From contig JAISWN010000170.1 in NCBI GenBank assembly GCA_031271075.1, positions 1 to 14,416 on the forward strand: 14,416 bases of DNA. Direction: 5' to 3'. The notes under the pieces are model-generated. The model saw only the letters and a program-made list of their open reading frames with translations, searched no databases and was not told where the DNA came from. The position numbers and the translations under genes were made by a program. Shown piece by piece: positions 1 through 6,386 of this stretch. The stretch is from Treponema sp. GTDB lineage: Bacteria; Spirochaetota; Spirochaetia; Treponematales; Breznakiellaceae. How positions within the stretch are numbered: position 1 is the first letter of the stretch; each line of letters starts with the position of its first letter.

Positions 1-866
1 TAGTTAAAGCTGTCCCCCCGCTCTTCCAGGGGAACAACGGACAGCCCCAGGGAGGCGCAAATTTCAAGCATCCGGTCATAGGGAACATAGCTGCCCGAAT
101 CCCAGTCTTTCACGTCAAACACGTACCATTCCGGCGCGGGAAGCCGCAGCCGGTTTTTTTGTATGCCGGGCCCGCATATTTCCCCGGTAAGGACGATGTT
201 TTTTCCGTACTTGGCAAGCTTCTCTTTCAGGCCGCAGCGGTAGGCCGGCGTCCAGTACAGCGCATCCGCTTCGTCTTTAATTTCCTTGTTGCGGCTGCAG
301 CAGCCGATTTTGCCGTCAAGGTAATACACAATACCGGAAGTGCCGTCCATCTTGGTGGTGATGTAGTAGGGTTTTCCCCGCAGCTCATCAAGCAGTTCAA
401 GGGCCGACTGGATGCGGATCTCGTCGGAGGCGGGGATCCCGTTGGGCCGGTCCCCGATGATCGTCCCGCCGGCGCTTGCGGTCTCGGGGACGTACCATTT
501 CCTTACCCCCAGCTTTTCCGTTACGTCGTCGCCTTCACGGAACCCCTCCAACTCCGGAAACAGCGGGAGCGGAAGAAAGAGGCCCTGGGAAAGCTGCCCG
601 CGCAACTTTGCTGTGCGGATGCGGAAACCCGGCCTTCGGTCCTGCCCGTCGTCGTTTTCACGGTAGGAAGAGGATCGCAGGAATTCATAGCGCGGATCGA
701 TGGGAAGGAAGCTGTCCACCTCGAAATATACCCCCAAGTCTCCTTCTTTGAACTCCCCCTTCTTGACAACACACTGCCAGCCCATGATGTGGGCCGCCTC
801 AAGAAAATCCGAATCGGGAATGGCCGTTATCGCCTTAACCCGCTGAATAGTAACCAATGCGCGCAT
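1..866 (-). CDS. RNA ligase, DRB0094 (Rnl5-like) family, 3' end off the left edge
   Basis: I translated this gene by hand on the minus strand: 288 codons from ATG at 866 with no stop before the edge. Ligases of this family join a 3'-OH RNA end to a 5'-phosphate in nicked duplexes through a lysine-AMP intermediate. The N-terminus (MRALVTIQRV, then GWQCVVKKGEF and GVYFEVDSFLP at about residues 29-55) fits the OB-fold module that precedes the nucleotidyltransferase domain in the Deinococcus enzyme. The adenylation motif KMDGTSG lies at 172-178 with K172 as the predicted nucleophile. A second motif, TGEICGPGIQKNRL, lies at 227-240. The family is about 340 residues long, so roughly 50 residues with the last motifs lie outside the window. 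AGGAGGT just upstream fixes the start. The family is confident; the physiological substrate is unknown. Confidence 0.88.
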   Translation of the reverse strand, partial: MRALVTIQRVKAITAIPDSDFLEAAHIMGWQCVVKKGEFKEGDLGVYFEVDSFLPIDPRYEFLRSSSYRENDDGQDRRPGFRIRTAKLRGQLSQGLFLPLPLFPELEGFREGDDVTEKLGVRKWYVPETASAGGTIIGDRPNGIPASDEIRIQSALELLDELRGKPYYITTKMDGTSGIVYYLDGKIGCCSRNKEIKDEADALYWTPAYRCGLKEKLAKYGKNIVLTGEICGPGIQKNRLRLPAPEWYVFDVKDWDSGSYVPYDRMLEICASLGLSVVPLEERGDSFN

Positions 867-896
867 ACCCTACCTCCTGGACTGGTTCCCCTGAAC

Positions 897-913
897 TGTT
901 TCCCTGGGAAACA
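897..913. promoter_or_regulatory. Perfect 17-base inverted repeat upstream of the RNA ligase, candidate operator
   Basis: TGTTTCCCTGGGAAACA is an exact palindrome with 8-base arms around one central T. It lies 31 bases upstream of the RNA ligase start, where a repressor could block transcription on the minus strand. A degenerate half-site (CTGGTTCCCC, about 882-891) lies between it and the start codon. No T-run follows on either strand, so it does not look like a terminator. The binding factor is unknown and the operator role is inferred. Confidence 0.5.
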
Positions 914-967
914 AAATTTGCCGCCTCTTGTTACACAGGTGAGGCCGCTCCGAAACCAACCGGGGGT

Positions 968-998
968 TTGGAACAGGCCCAGGTATCATGAGTATAGT
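968..998 (+). promoter_or_regulatory. Candidate promoter of the chromate-transporter operon
   Basis: TTGGAA at 968-973 and TATAGT at 993-998 are separated by 19 bases, slightly long for a sigma-70-type promoter. Transcription would start near 1004 and give a leader of about 118 bases before the first CHR gene. The -35 matches the one proposed for the MFS gene in this window (TTGGAA). Confidence 0.4.
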
Positions 999-1003
999 GT
1001 TTT

Positions 1004-1060
1004 ATGAAGAAAAAATCCATGGGCCGCGTGGCGTCATGTAAGCCTTGCGCTTTTGGGTAA
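1004..1060 (+). CDS. Possible 18-codon leader peptide with a CxxC motif
   Basis: ATG at 1004 lies five bases after the candidate -10 TATAGT and opens an 18-codon frame ending in TAA at 1058-1060: MKKKSMGRVASCKPCAFG. It starts with three lysines and ends with C12-K-P-C15. It has no ribosome binding site, so it would have to be read from a leaderless transcript. It sits in the leader of the chromate-transporter operon, directly before three tandem repeats. A frame this short can occur by chance, and no terminator or anti-terminator pair was found. The call is speculative. Confidence 0.2.
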   Translation: MKKKSMGRVASCKPCAFG

Positions 1061-1061
1061 T

Positions 1062-1097
1062 GAAGGTCAAAATGTAGATCAAAATGAAGGTCAAAAT
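1062..1097 (+). repeat. Three tandem 12-base direct repeats in the leader of the CHR operon
   Basis: The units are GAAGGTCAAAAT (1062-1073), GTAGATCAAAAT (1074-1085) and GAAGGTCAAAAT (1086-1097). The outer copies are identical and the middle one differs at two positions. They end 11 bases before the GGAGG of the first CHR gene. The spacing of just over one helical turn would suit cooperative binding of a regulator to DNA, or protein binding to the mRNA leader. The function is inferred; the repeat itself is exact. Confidence 0.6.
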
Positions 1098-1121
1098 AAG
1101 TATTAGCTGGAGGTTTGTCTT

Positions 1122-1727
1122 TTGAAAGGTTATCCGGAAATTTTCTTCACTTTCCTTAAAGTCGGCGTACTTACCTTTGGGGGAGGCTACGCTATGATCC
1201 CGGTTGTGGAAAGGGAGCTTATCAACAAAAAAGGCTGGATCAGCATGGAAGAGGTGATGGATTACTACACCATTGCCCAGATCACCCCCGGCATCATCGG
1301 GGTGAACCTTTCTACCTTCGTCGGCTGCAAGCGGAAGGGATCTTTGGGGGGCTTTCTTGCCACCCTGGGCTTTGTGCTGCCCGGCGTGGTCTTTATTACG
1401 CTTATCGCCGTCTTTCTCGCCAACTTTGCCGATCTTCCGCTGGTAAAACACGCCTTTACCGGCATCCGGGTGGCGGTCTGCGCCCTGATTGTGGATACGG
1501 TAATAAAACTGGTGAAGGGGGTTTTTAAAAACCGGAAGGCGATGGTCATGTACGCCCTTGTTTTCCTCCTCTCGGCCCGGTGGTCCGTATCCCCGGTGCT
1601 GCTGGTGGCCGCCGCGGGGCTCCTGGGGCTCCTGGTGTTCCGGGAAAAGCCCGGCCCGGCCTCCCCAGCCCCCCGGCAGGCCGGGGACAAGGGCCCGGAC
1701 TTGGGTGTAAAAGGAGACGGCCAGTGA
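1122..1727 (+). CDS. Chromate transporter (CHR) family protein, first half-size subunit
   Basis: A 201-residue membrane protein of the CHR family. The family includes ChrA chromate exporters, but many members have unproven substrates. The family signatures are GGGYA at 20-24 and QITPGIIGVN at 53-62, with further hydrophobic segments at about 74-100, 110-128 and 143-172. The start is TTG at 1122, supported by GGAGG at 1109-1113 with 8-base spacing and by the typical N-terminus reaching GGGYA after about 20 residues. Full-length CHR proteins have about 400 residues and two homologous halves; this one covers a single half and is followed directly by a second. The hydrophilic tail (about 173-201, Pro/Gly/Lys rich) is probably a cytoplasmic extension. 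Two half-size proteins acting as a heteromeric pair is the usual reading for such gene pairs. Confidence 0.87.
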   Translation: MKGYPEIFFTFLKVGVLTFGGGYAMIPVVERELINKKGWISMEEVMDYYTIAQITPGIIGVNLSTFVGCKRKGSLGGFLATLGFVLPGVVFITLIAVFLANFADLPLVKHAFTGIRVAVCALIVDTVIKLVKGVFKNRKAMVMYALVFLLSARWSVSPVLLVAAAGLLGLLVFREKPGPASPAPRQAGDKGPDLGVKGDGQ

Positions 1728-2275
1728 AGCTCCTCTTTCTTTTCGCCCAGTTTTTCAAAATCGGGCTCTTTTCCGTTGGCGGGGGTTACGCGACCCTTCC
1801 CTTCCTCTACGAAATGGCGGACACCTATGACTGGCTCGGCCGGGAAGACGTGGGGAACATGCTTGCCGTGGCCCAGTCCCTTCCCGGGGCCATCGGGGTT
1901 AATCTTTCGGCCTACACGGGTTTCCGTTACGCGGGAATACCCGGAGGCTTCGCGGCCGCCCTGGGGCTCGTAAGCCCTTCGATCATCATTATTGTTATCG
2001 TCGCCCGGCTCCTCGGGGCGTTTAAACAAAGTAAAACCGTCGCCGCCCTCTTTGCCGGTTTCCGGCCCGCCGGGGCGGGGCTCCTCTCCGCCGCCGCCTT
2101 TGCCGCCGTAGCGGTCTCCCTTTACGCGCCGGGCCAGCGGATCTGGTACGAGGCCCTGCGCTGGCGGGAGGCGCTGCTCTTTGCGGTGCTGTTTTTCCTG
2201 ATATTCAAATTCAAGAAACACCCGGTGGTCTACATTGCCGCCGCCGGACTCGCGGGAATCGCGCTGGGCTTGTAA
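1724..2275 (+). CDS. Chromate transporter (CHR) family protein, second half-size subunit
   Basis: A 183-residue membrane protein homologous to the preceding gene product. Both carry GGGYA (here 19-23) and a Q-x-x-PG-x-IGVN motif (here QSLPGAIGVN, 51-60) at nearly the same positions. I place the start at GTG 1724, which overlaps the upstream stop as GTGA and has AAGGAG at 1711-1716. The open frame extends upstream to 1580, but that part is only the +2 reading of the first gene and lacks family similarity. The overlap implies translational coupling and equal expression, as expected for subunits of one transporter. It ends in a hydrophobic segment. The ion carried cannot be told from sequence; chromate is a family label. 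Confidence 0.86.
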   Translation: MKLLFLFAQFFKIGLFSVGGGYATLPFLYEMADTYDWLGREDVGNMLAVAQSLPGAIGVNLSAYTGFRYAGIPGGFAAALGLVSPSIIIIVIVARLLGAFKQSKTVAALFAGFRPAGAGLLSAAAFAAVAVSLYAPGQRIWYEALRWREALLFAVLFFLIFKFKKHPVVYIAAAGLAGIALGL

Positions 2276-2296
2276 AGCGGCAGAATAGCCGCTTTT
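2274..2296 (+). terminator. Hairpin after the CHR pair, likely intrinsic terminator
   Basis: AAAGCGGC (2274-2281) and GCCGCTTT (2288-2295) form a perfect 8-bp stem with a 6-base loop (AGAATA), starting within the stop codon of the second CHR gene. Four Ts (2293-2296) end the stem on the plus strand, so the U-tract is short. The MarC-family gene converges from the right, so the hairpin may also act on the minus strand, where the U-tract is weaker. Confidence 0.6.
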
Positions 2297-2369
2297 CACT
2301 CAATCCGGTTATACCCTTTCCCGCGTAAAGTGAGCTAAGAATATCACTCGTACATGCCATCCGCGCCTC

Positions 2370-3002
2370 TCAAGGCCGGATAAGGCCCAGGGCCGCCAGG
2401 CCGTTATAGACAAACTGAACCGCGAAGCCCGACAGAATAAGGCCCATGATCTTTTCCATCACGAAAATCCCCGTGGAGCCGAGGACCCTTAACAGCAGGG
2501 TACTGCAGCGCAGGGTTACAAAGGCGACAATGAGGCTGATCAGGACGGCGGGGAAGAGCAGGCAGAAGGAGTAGAACCAGTTGTCCCCATTGGTGATGAA
2601 CATGACAATGACGGTCAAAAGGCCCGGCCCGGCGATAAGGGGAATTGCCAGGGGGAACAGGGCGACCAGGCCGCCCGAATTGTCGGAGGCTTCCCTGCTT
2701 TCCGCAGGGATACTGCGGTTTCCCGGCCGGGAGTAGATCATCTCAAAGGCGATGAGGAAGAAAAGTATTCCGCCGGAAATATAAAAGGTCCCGGGCATGA
2801 TGCCGAAAAAATCAAGGAGCAGCTTTCCCGCCAGGAGGAAGACCAGCAGCACTATCCCGGCGATGCATACCGCCTTGCGAATAATGTTCTTCCTGCTCCT
2901 CTCGTCATACCCCGCGGTGAGCGAAAGGAACTGGGGGATAATCCCGATGGGATCCATCACGATAAGAACGGTAAACAGGATACGCAAGAAATCGACGGCC
3001 AT
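2370..3002 (-). CDS. MarC family integral membrane protein
   Basis: A 210-residue protein with about six hydrophobic segments, matching the usual size of the MarC/YhgN (UPF0056) family. The N-terminal segment contains the characteristic DPIGIIPQFLSLT at about 17-29, followed by a cationic stretch (about 33-43) and segments near 44-67, 72-89, 113-138, 142-165 and 178-205. The family's function is poorly known: the name comes from an early link to multiple antibiotic resistance that was later withdrawn. The ATG at 3002 has no Shine-Dalgarno sequence. A -10-like TAATAC (3012-3007, minus strand) ends four bases before it, but I see no good -35. It lies convergent to the CHR pair and divergent from the dehydrogenase. 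Family call confident, substrate unknown. Confidence 0.85.
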   Translation of the reverse strand: MAVDFLRILFTVLIVMDPIGIIPQFLSLTAGYDERSRKNIIRKAVCIAGIVLLVFLLAGKLLLDFFGIMPGTFYISGGILFFLIAFEMIYSRPGNRSIPAESREASDNSGGLVALFPLAIPLIAGPGLLTVIVMFITNGDNWFYSFCLLFPAVLISLIVAFVTLRCSTLLLRVLGSTGIFVMEKIMGLILSGFAVQFVYNGLAALGLIRP

Positions 3003-3146
3003 AACAGTATTACCGGTTCCCAGGGCTTGTAATCGGCGCAGGTATAAGGCCGGTCTCCTTCAACTGTTTTTGCGCCGCGTCACTCGTGGGTAAAGTGTAA
3101 AACGGATGGGAAGTTCTGTAAAGGCCGGCAGCGGGTGTCCTGGTAA

Positions 3147-3177
3147 TTGACAAGTCCCCGGACAGGGTGGGCATAAT
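3147..3177 (+). promoter_or_regulatory. Candidate promoter of the dehydrogenase gene, leaderless arrangement
   Basis: A perfect TTGACA lies at 3147-3152 and CATAAT (5 of 6 to TATAAT) at 3172-3177, with a 19-base spacer. The -10 ends six bases before the ATG at 3184, so transcription would begin at or next to the A of the start codon. The nearest purine-rich stretch (GGGTGGG, 3165-3171) overlaps the proposed promoter and lies 12 bases from the ATG, too far for a normal ribosome binding site. Confidence 0.5.
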
Positions 3178-3183
3178 TAAAGC

Positions 3184-4269
3184 ATGGTTTATATTTTTCG
3201 GCCGGATCTGGAAGGACTCTGTTCCGGCATCTTTGTAAAGCTGGGTATCCCGCTGGAAGAGGCGGAGGATTCGGCGCGGATCCTGGTGGCCGCCGACGCG
3301 CGGGGCATAGAAAGCCACGGCACGGCGCGGATAAAACGCTACGCCGACGGCATCCGCAGCGGTTTTATGAAGGGCGGCGTGGTTCCCCGGGTGCTTCGGG
3401 AAACCCCTCTGTCCCTCGTCCTGGACGCGGAAGGGGCCATGGGGCTCTCGCTCAGCAAGAAATCCATGGAAAAAGTGATAGCCATGGCAAAGAAACAGGG
3501 TCTGGGGATCTGTTCCATACGCAACTCCAACCACTTCGGCATAGCGGGTTTCTACGCGGAGATGGCGGCCCGCCAGGACATGATCGGGATCGCCATGACC
3601 AACACCGCCGCCCTGGGGGTGCCCACCTTCGCCCGGGAAGCCATGTTCGGAACCAACCCCGTGGCCTTTGCGGCCCCCGGCCTGGACGGGAGGATGTTCT
3701 GCCTGGACATGGCTACCACCACCGTTACCAGGGGGAAGATCGAAGTAGCCGCCCGGAAAGGGAAGAGTATCCTCCCCGGCTGGGCTGTGGGAACCAACGG
3801 CCTTTCTACCGGCGATCCGGTGAAACTCCTGGACGACATGCTCTTCAAACGGGGGGGCGGGCTCCTCCCCCTGGGCGGGGAGGGGGAAGCCATGGGGGGG
3901 TACAAGGGCTACGGCCTCGCGGTGATGGTGGATATTCTCTGCGCCCTCTGTTCCGGGGGAAGCTTCGGCGGCGCGGTGCGGGATTCGGAGATCACCTCCG
4001 CCCGGGTCTGCCACTTCTTCATGGCCCTGCGGCTGGACATTTTCCGGGATCCCGATGACTTTAAGCGGGACATAAGCCGGATGCTCGACGAACTTATCTC
4101 CCTCAGGCCCGCGGAAGGGGAGGAGCGGGTCTACTACGCGGGCCTCAAGGAACATGAGGCCGAAGCCCGCTGCGAAAAGGAGGGGGTTCCCCTGACGGAA
4201 GAGGTCTGGAAGGTCTTGAAGGAAACCGCCGTCGGCCTGGGGGTGGAGATCCCCTGCCCGGCCCGGTGA
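3184..4269 (+). CDS. Malate/L-lactate dehydrogenase family (Ldh2-type) oxidoreductase
   Basis: A 361-residue NAD(P)-dependent oxidoreductase of the Ldh_2 family, which includes malate, L-lactate, ureidoglycolate, 2,3-diketo-L-gulonate and delta-1-piperideine-2-carboxylate (imine) reductases. It is unrelated to classical Rossmann lactate dehydrogenases. Diagnostic motifs appear in order: RGIESHG (40-46, with the conserved His45), RNSNHFG (113-119, His117), TNTAALGVP (139-147), GTNPVAFAAP (156-165) and GGYKGYGL (238-245). The length is typical. The ATG at 3184 gives the expected distance to the first motif; there is no Shine-Dalgarno sequence, and a TTGACA/CATAAT promoter abuts the start, suggesting a leaderless mRNA. 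The MFS gene converges six bases downstream. The substrate (malate, lactate or another 2-hydroxy acid) cannot be set from sequence, and no neighbour helps. Confidence 0.87.
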   Translation: MVYIFRPDLEGLCSGIFVKLGIPLEEAEDSARILVAADARGIESHGTARIKRYADGIRSGFMKGGVVPRVLRETPLSLVLDAEGAMGLSLSKKSMEKVIAMAKKQGLGICSIRNSNHFGIAGFYAEMAARQDMIGIAMTNTAALGVPTFAREAMFGTNPVAFAAPGLDGRMFCLDMATTTVTRGKIEVAARKGKSILPGWAVGTNGLSTGDPVKLLDDMLFKRGGGLLPLGGEGEAMGGYKGYGLAVMVDILCALCSGGSFGGAVRDSEITSARVCHFFMALRLDIFRDPDDFKRDISRMLDELISLRPAEGEERVYYAGLKEHEAEARCEKEGVPLTEEVWKVLKETAVGLGVEIPCPAR

Positions 4270-4284
4270 ACCGCCTTATTTTTT
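4260..4284 (+). terminator. Possible terminator overlapping the dehydrogenase stop codon
   Basis: GG (4260-4261) and CGG (4264-4266) can pair with CCG and CC (4271-4275) around a TGAA loop that contains part of the stop codon, with a two-base bulge. TTATTTTTT follows at 4276-4284. The stem is short but the T-tract is strong. The T-tract also encodes the last codons of the convergent MFS gene. Confidence 0.35.
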
Positions 4285-5511
4285 GATCGTCGCCGCGTAG
4301 ATGCTGTTGATGATCCCCAGAACGGCGGAAAGGGTAAAAAGCGCCTCAATGCCCACGGTGTCCCAGATGTAACCCCCCAGGAGGGCGATCAGAATCGAAA
4401 TAACATGGTTCACCGAAACACCGGTACTGAGGGTGGCGGTTATCTCCTCCTGGCTTGAGGCAATGGACTGAACGTACACATTGCTCGCCATGCTGGCCAG
4501 GGAAATTATTGAATCCAGCACGTAGTTTACGCAGACCACCATAAAAGCTACGCCGGCGGGAAAGATCCGGTGGGCAAAGCCGTAGAGGATACACACCACT
4601 ACCAGAAGCAGGGTGTCGGTAACCATGACGAATTTGTAGCCCAGCCGGTCGATCAGCCTCCCCATGAAGGGACTGAAAATAGTGCCGAAGATCGCGCAGA
4701 TCCCCAGGAGCAGGGATATTATCGAAGTAGGCGCGCCGTAGTAGCGGATAAGCACGAAAGGGGCGAAGGTGATAAAGATCTGCTTGCGGGCGCCGTAAAA
4801 GACCTCCAGCATGTAGTATTTGTGAAATTTGCGGGCAAAGTAAAAGCGCCGGCGTTTGACCTTGGACTCCGACTCCTTCAAGGCCAGGGCCGTAAAGAAG
4901 GCCGTCAGCATAAGAAAGGCGGAAACGGCGAATACGATCCTGAAGGGCAGCACGTCTTTGCGGGTAAAACCGGAACGGCCGAGGACGGCAAAGAAGCCGG
5001 TAACCACCACAAAACCCGCGATGTTCCCGATGTGGCTCAGGGCGCTGGTGATCCCCAGGGAAGCGCCCCCCTTGTCCGGCGCGGCAAGGTTCAGGGCGAT
5101 AGTGGTCCGCACCGGCATGATCACGTGCTCCCCGGTACTAAAGACCACCATGAAGATCACCACCAGGGGCAGAGCGCTTCCCGAATCCCCCCACCCGGGC
5201 AGGGAACAGAGGAGCAGCCCCAAAAGACCCGCCACCATTACCCCGATGCCGATCTTGAACACCCTGGTCTCGGTAAACCGGTACATCCACGCCAGGATCA
5301 GCACCACCAGGAGGCCCGGGGTTTCCCGGAAGAATTCCACGATCCCCCGCTGAAAGGCGGAGATACCCAGGATGTCGGCCAGGTAGTTATCCTGAATACC
5401 CCGGTAAAAACCGTAACTGACGCCGAAAAGGGCAAGGACGCCGAGAAAACGGGCAGGTTTTACCCCTTCGCGGTAGATCCCCTTAAGAAGCTCAAGCCTG
5501 GGAAAACTCAT
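4276..5511 (-). CDS. MFS-type membrane transporter
   Basis: A 411-residue protein with the size and about 12 hydrophobic segments of a major facilitator superfamily permease. A basic central loop (about residues 210-230, SESKVKRRRFYFARKFHKYY region) separates two six-helix halves, and GRLIDRLGYKF in the second half resembles the conserved MFS loop motif. The N-terminal half has an acidic/arginine patch (EFFRETPG, about 59-66). The substrate is unknown; I do not recognise a subfamily. The ATG at 5511 lacks a Shine-Dalgarno sequence and follows a -10-like TATACT by five bases. It is convergent with the dehydrogenase and divergent from coaE, so it is probably transcribed alone. Confidence 0.82.
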   Translation of the reverse strand: MSFPRLELLKGIYREGVKPARFLGVLALFGVSYGFYRGIQDNYLADILGISAFQRGIVEFFRETPGLLVVLILAWMYRFTETRVFKIGIGVMVAGLLGLLLCSLPGWGDSGSALPLVVIFMVVFSTGEHVIMPVRTTIALNLAAPDKGGASLGITSALSHIGNIAGFVVVTGFFAVLGRSGFTRKDVLPFRIVFAVSAFLMLTAFFTALALKESESKVKRRRFYFARKFHKYYMLEVFYGARKQIFITFAPFVLIRYYGAPTSIISLLLGICAIFGTIFSPFMGRLIDRLGYKFVMVTDTLLLVVVCILYGFAHRIFPAGVAFMVVCVNYVLDSIISLASMASNVYVQSIASSQEEITATLSTGVSVNHVISILIALLGGYIWDTVGIEALFTLSAVLGIINSIYAATIKK

Positions 5512-5516
5512 GGCTC

Positions 5517-5546
5517 AGTATAAGCGGAAATCCGGGGCCGTTCCAA
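5517..5546 (-). promoter_or_regulatory. Candidate promoter of the MFS gene, leaderless arrangement
   Basis: On the minus strand TTGGAA (5546-5541) and TATACT (5522-5517) are separated by 18 bases. The -10 ends five bases before the ATG at 5511, which would place the transcription start at the start codon. No Shine-Dalgarno sequence precedes the gene. The same layout is seen for the dehydrogenase. Confidence 0.5.
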
Positions 5547-5636
5547 GATCGCGCCTTAGCATTATCCCAGGGTAAACGCAATTTTTATGGCATTTTTTAT
5601 TCGCGCCGAGGCCGCGCTTCCTCCGATACAGTTACT

Positions 5637-6314
5637 ATGGCGGAAAGTAAAAGCTGCCGGATTCTGGGGCTTACCGGAACCTACTGCGCGGGGAAAAACC
5701 GTATCGCCCGGCTCCTTGAGGATCGGGGGCTTCCGGCGCTGGATGTGGACAAACTGGGCCACCAGGCTATTGAGGCGGAAAAAGATGCGGTTCTTGCCCG
5801 TTTCGGCGCGGATCTGCTGGGAGCGGACGGGAAGATAGACCGCAAAGGGCTGGGGGCGAGGGTGTTTGGAAAACCGGAGGAACTTGCCGCCCTGGAGGCC
5901 ATTGTGCATCCCGTGGCGAACCGCATGACCAGCGAATGGATCGCCCGCCAGGAAAGGGAGGGGATCGGGCTCTGCGTGATCAACGCCGCCCTGCTCCACC
6001 GTTCCTCCGCCCTCCCCCGGCTTGAGGGGATCATCATCGTAAAGGCCCCCTGGTTTATCCGGCTTCTGCGGGCAAGAAGGCGGGACCGTCTTTCCTGGAA
6101 GGCCCTGCTCCGGCGTTTCAGGAGTCAAAAGGGCTTCGAAAAGCAATATTATGAAAAGCAATATTTCAATAAAAATTTTACCGGGAACGCCGATATTTAC
6201 ATCATAGAAAACCGGGGATGCTCAGCTTTTTTTTCCCGGTTTTTTGAAAGAAAACTGGAACACCGGATTGACCAGATTCTCTCCGCCATAGGCCGGGGAA
6301 GGGAGCATGAATAA
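5637..6314 (+). CDS. coaE: Dephospho-CoA kinase, treponemal-type P-loop
   Basis: A 225-residue P-loop kinase that phosphorylates the 3'-hydroxyl of dephospho-CoA, the last step of coenzyme A synthesis, in the cytoplasm. The ATP loop GTYCAGKN lies at 14-21, with Asn21 where Walker A normally has Ser or Thr. LDVDKLGH (about 35-42) is the family's conserved aspartate motif, and VHPVANR (about 100-106) is the conserved HP segment. A basic lid (RARRRDRLSWKALLRRFRSQ) follows the core. The usual PLLFE motif reads INAALLH. Length is slightly above the common 200. A five-codon microduplication (EKQY twice) lies at about 168-176. No Shine-Dalgarno sequence precedes the ATG; a GATACA hexamer ends six bases before it. 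The SPOR-protein gene starts 72 bases downstream, possibly in the same unit. Confidence 0.85.
   Translation: MAESKSCRILGLTGTYCAGKNRIARLLEDRGLPALDVDKLGHQAIEAEKDAVLARFGADLLGADGKIDRKGLGARVFGKPEELAALEAIVHPVANRMTSEWIARQEREGIGLCVINAALLHRSSALPRLEGIIIVKAPWFIRLLRARRRDRLSWKALLRRFRSQKGFEKQYYEKQYFNKNFTGNADIYIIENRGCSAFFSRFFERKLEHRIDQILSAIGRGREHE
6138..6165 (+). repeat. 13-base direct repeat inside coaE
   Basis: GAAAAGCAATATT occurs at 6138-6150 and again at 6153-6165, a 15-base period that keeps the reading frame. It encodes the motif EKQY twice in the C-terminal part of the kinase, in a locally AT-rich stretch. It looks like a small slippage duplication. Confidence 0.75.
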
Positions 6315-6386
6315 AACCCTGGGTGTTACTCACGCTTCCCAAGGCTTAAGGGGAGGAAAAAACCGGAAGGGATTAGGGGCATCATC

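Noticed and set aside
159..1007. 282-codon plus-strand open frame
   Set aside because: It lies antisense to the RNA ligase, whose translation matches a known family with intact motifs. Long antisense frames are common in GC-rich DNA.
1265..2299. 344-codon minus-strand open frame
   Set aside because: It is antisense to both CHR genes and has a low-complexity Gly/Arg/Lys-rich composition with no recognisable motif.
3010..4155. 381-codon minus-strand open frame
   Set aside because: It is antisense to the Ldh2-type dehydrogenase, which has all family motifs. The frame is Pro/Gly/His-rich shadow sequence.
4570..5523. 317-codon plus-strand open frame
   Set aside because: It is antisense to the MFS transporter and is hydrophilic and His/Gly/Gln-rich, typical of the reverse of a membrane protein gene.
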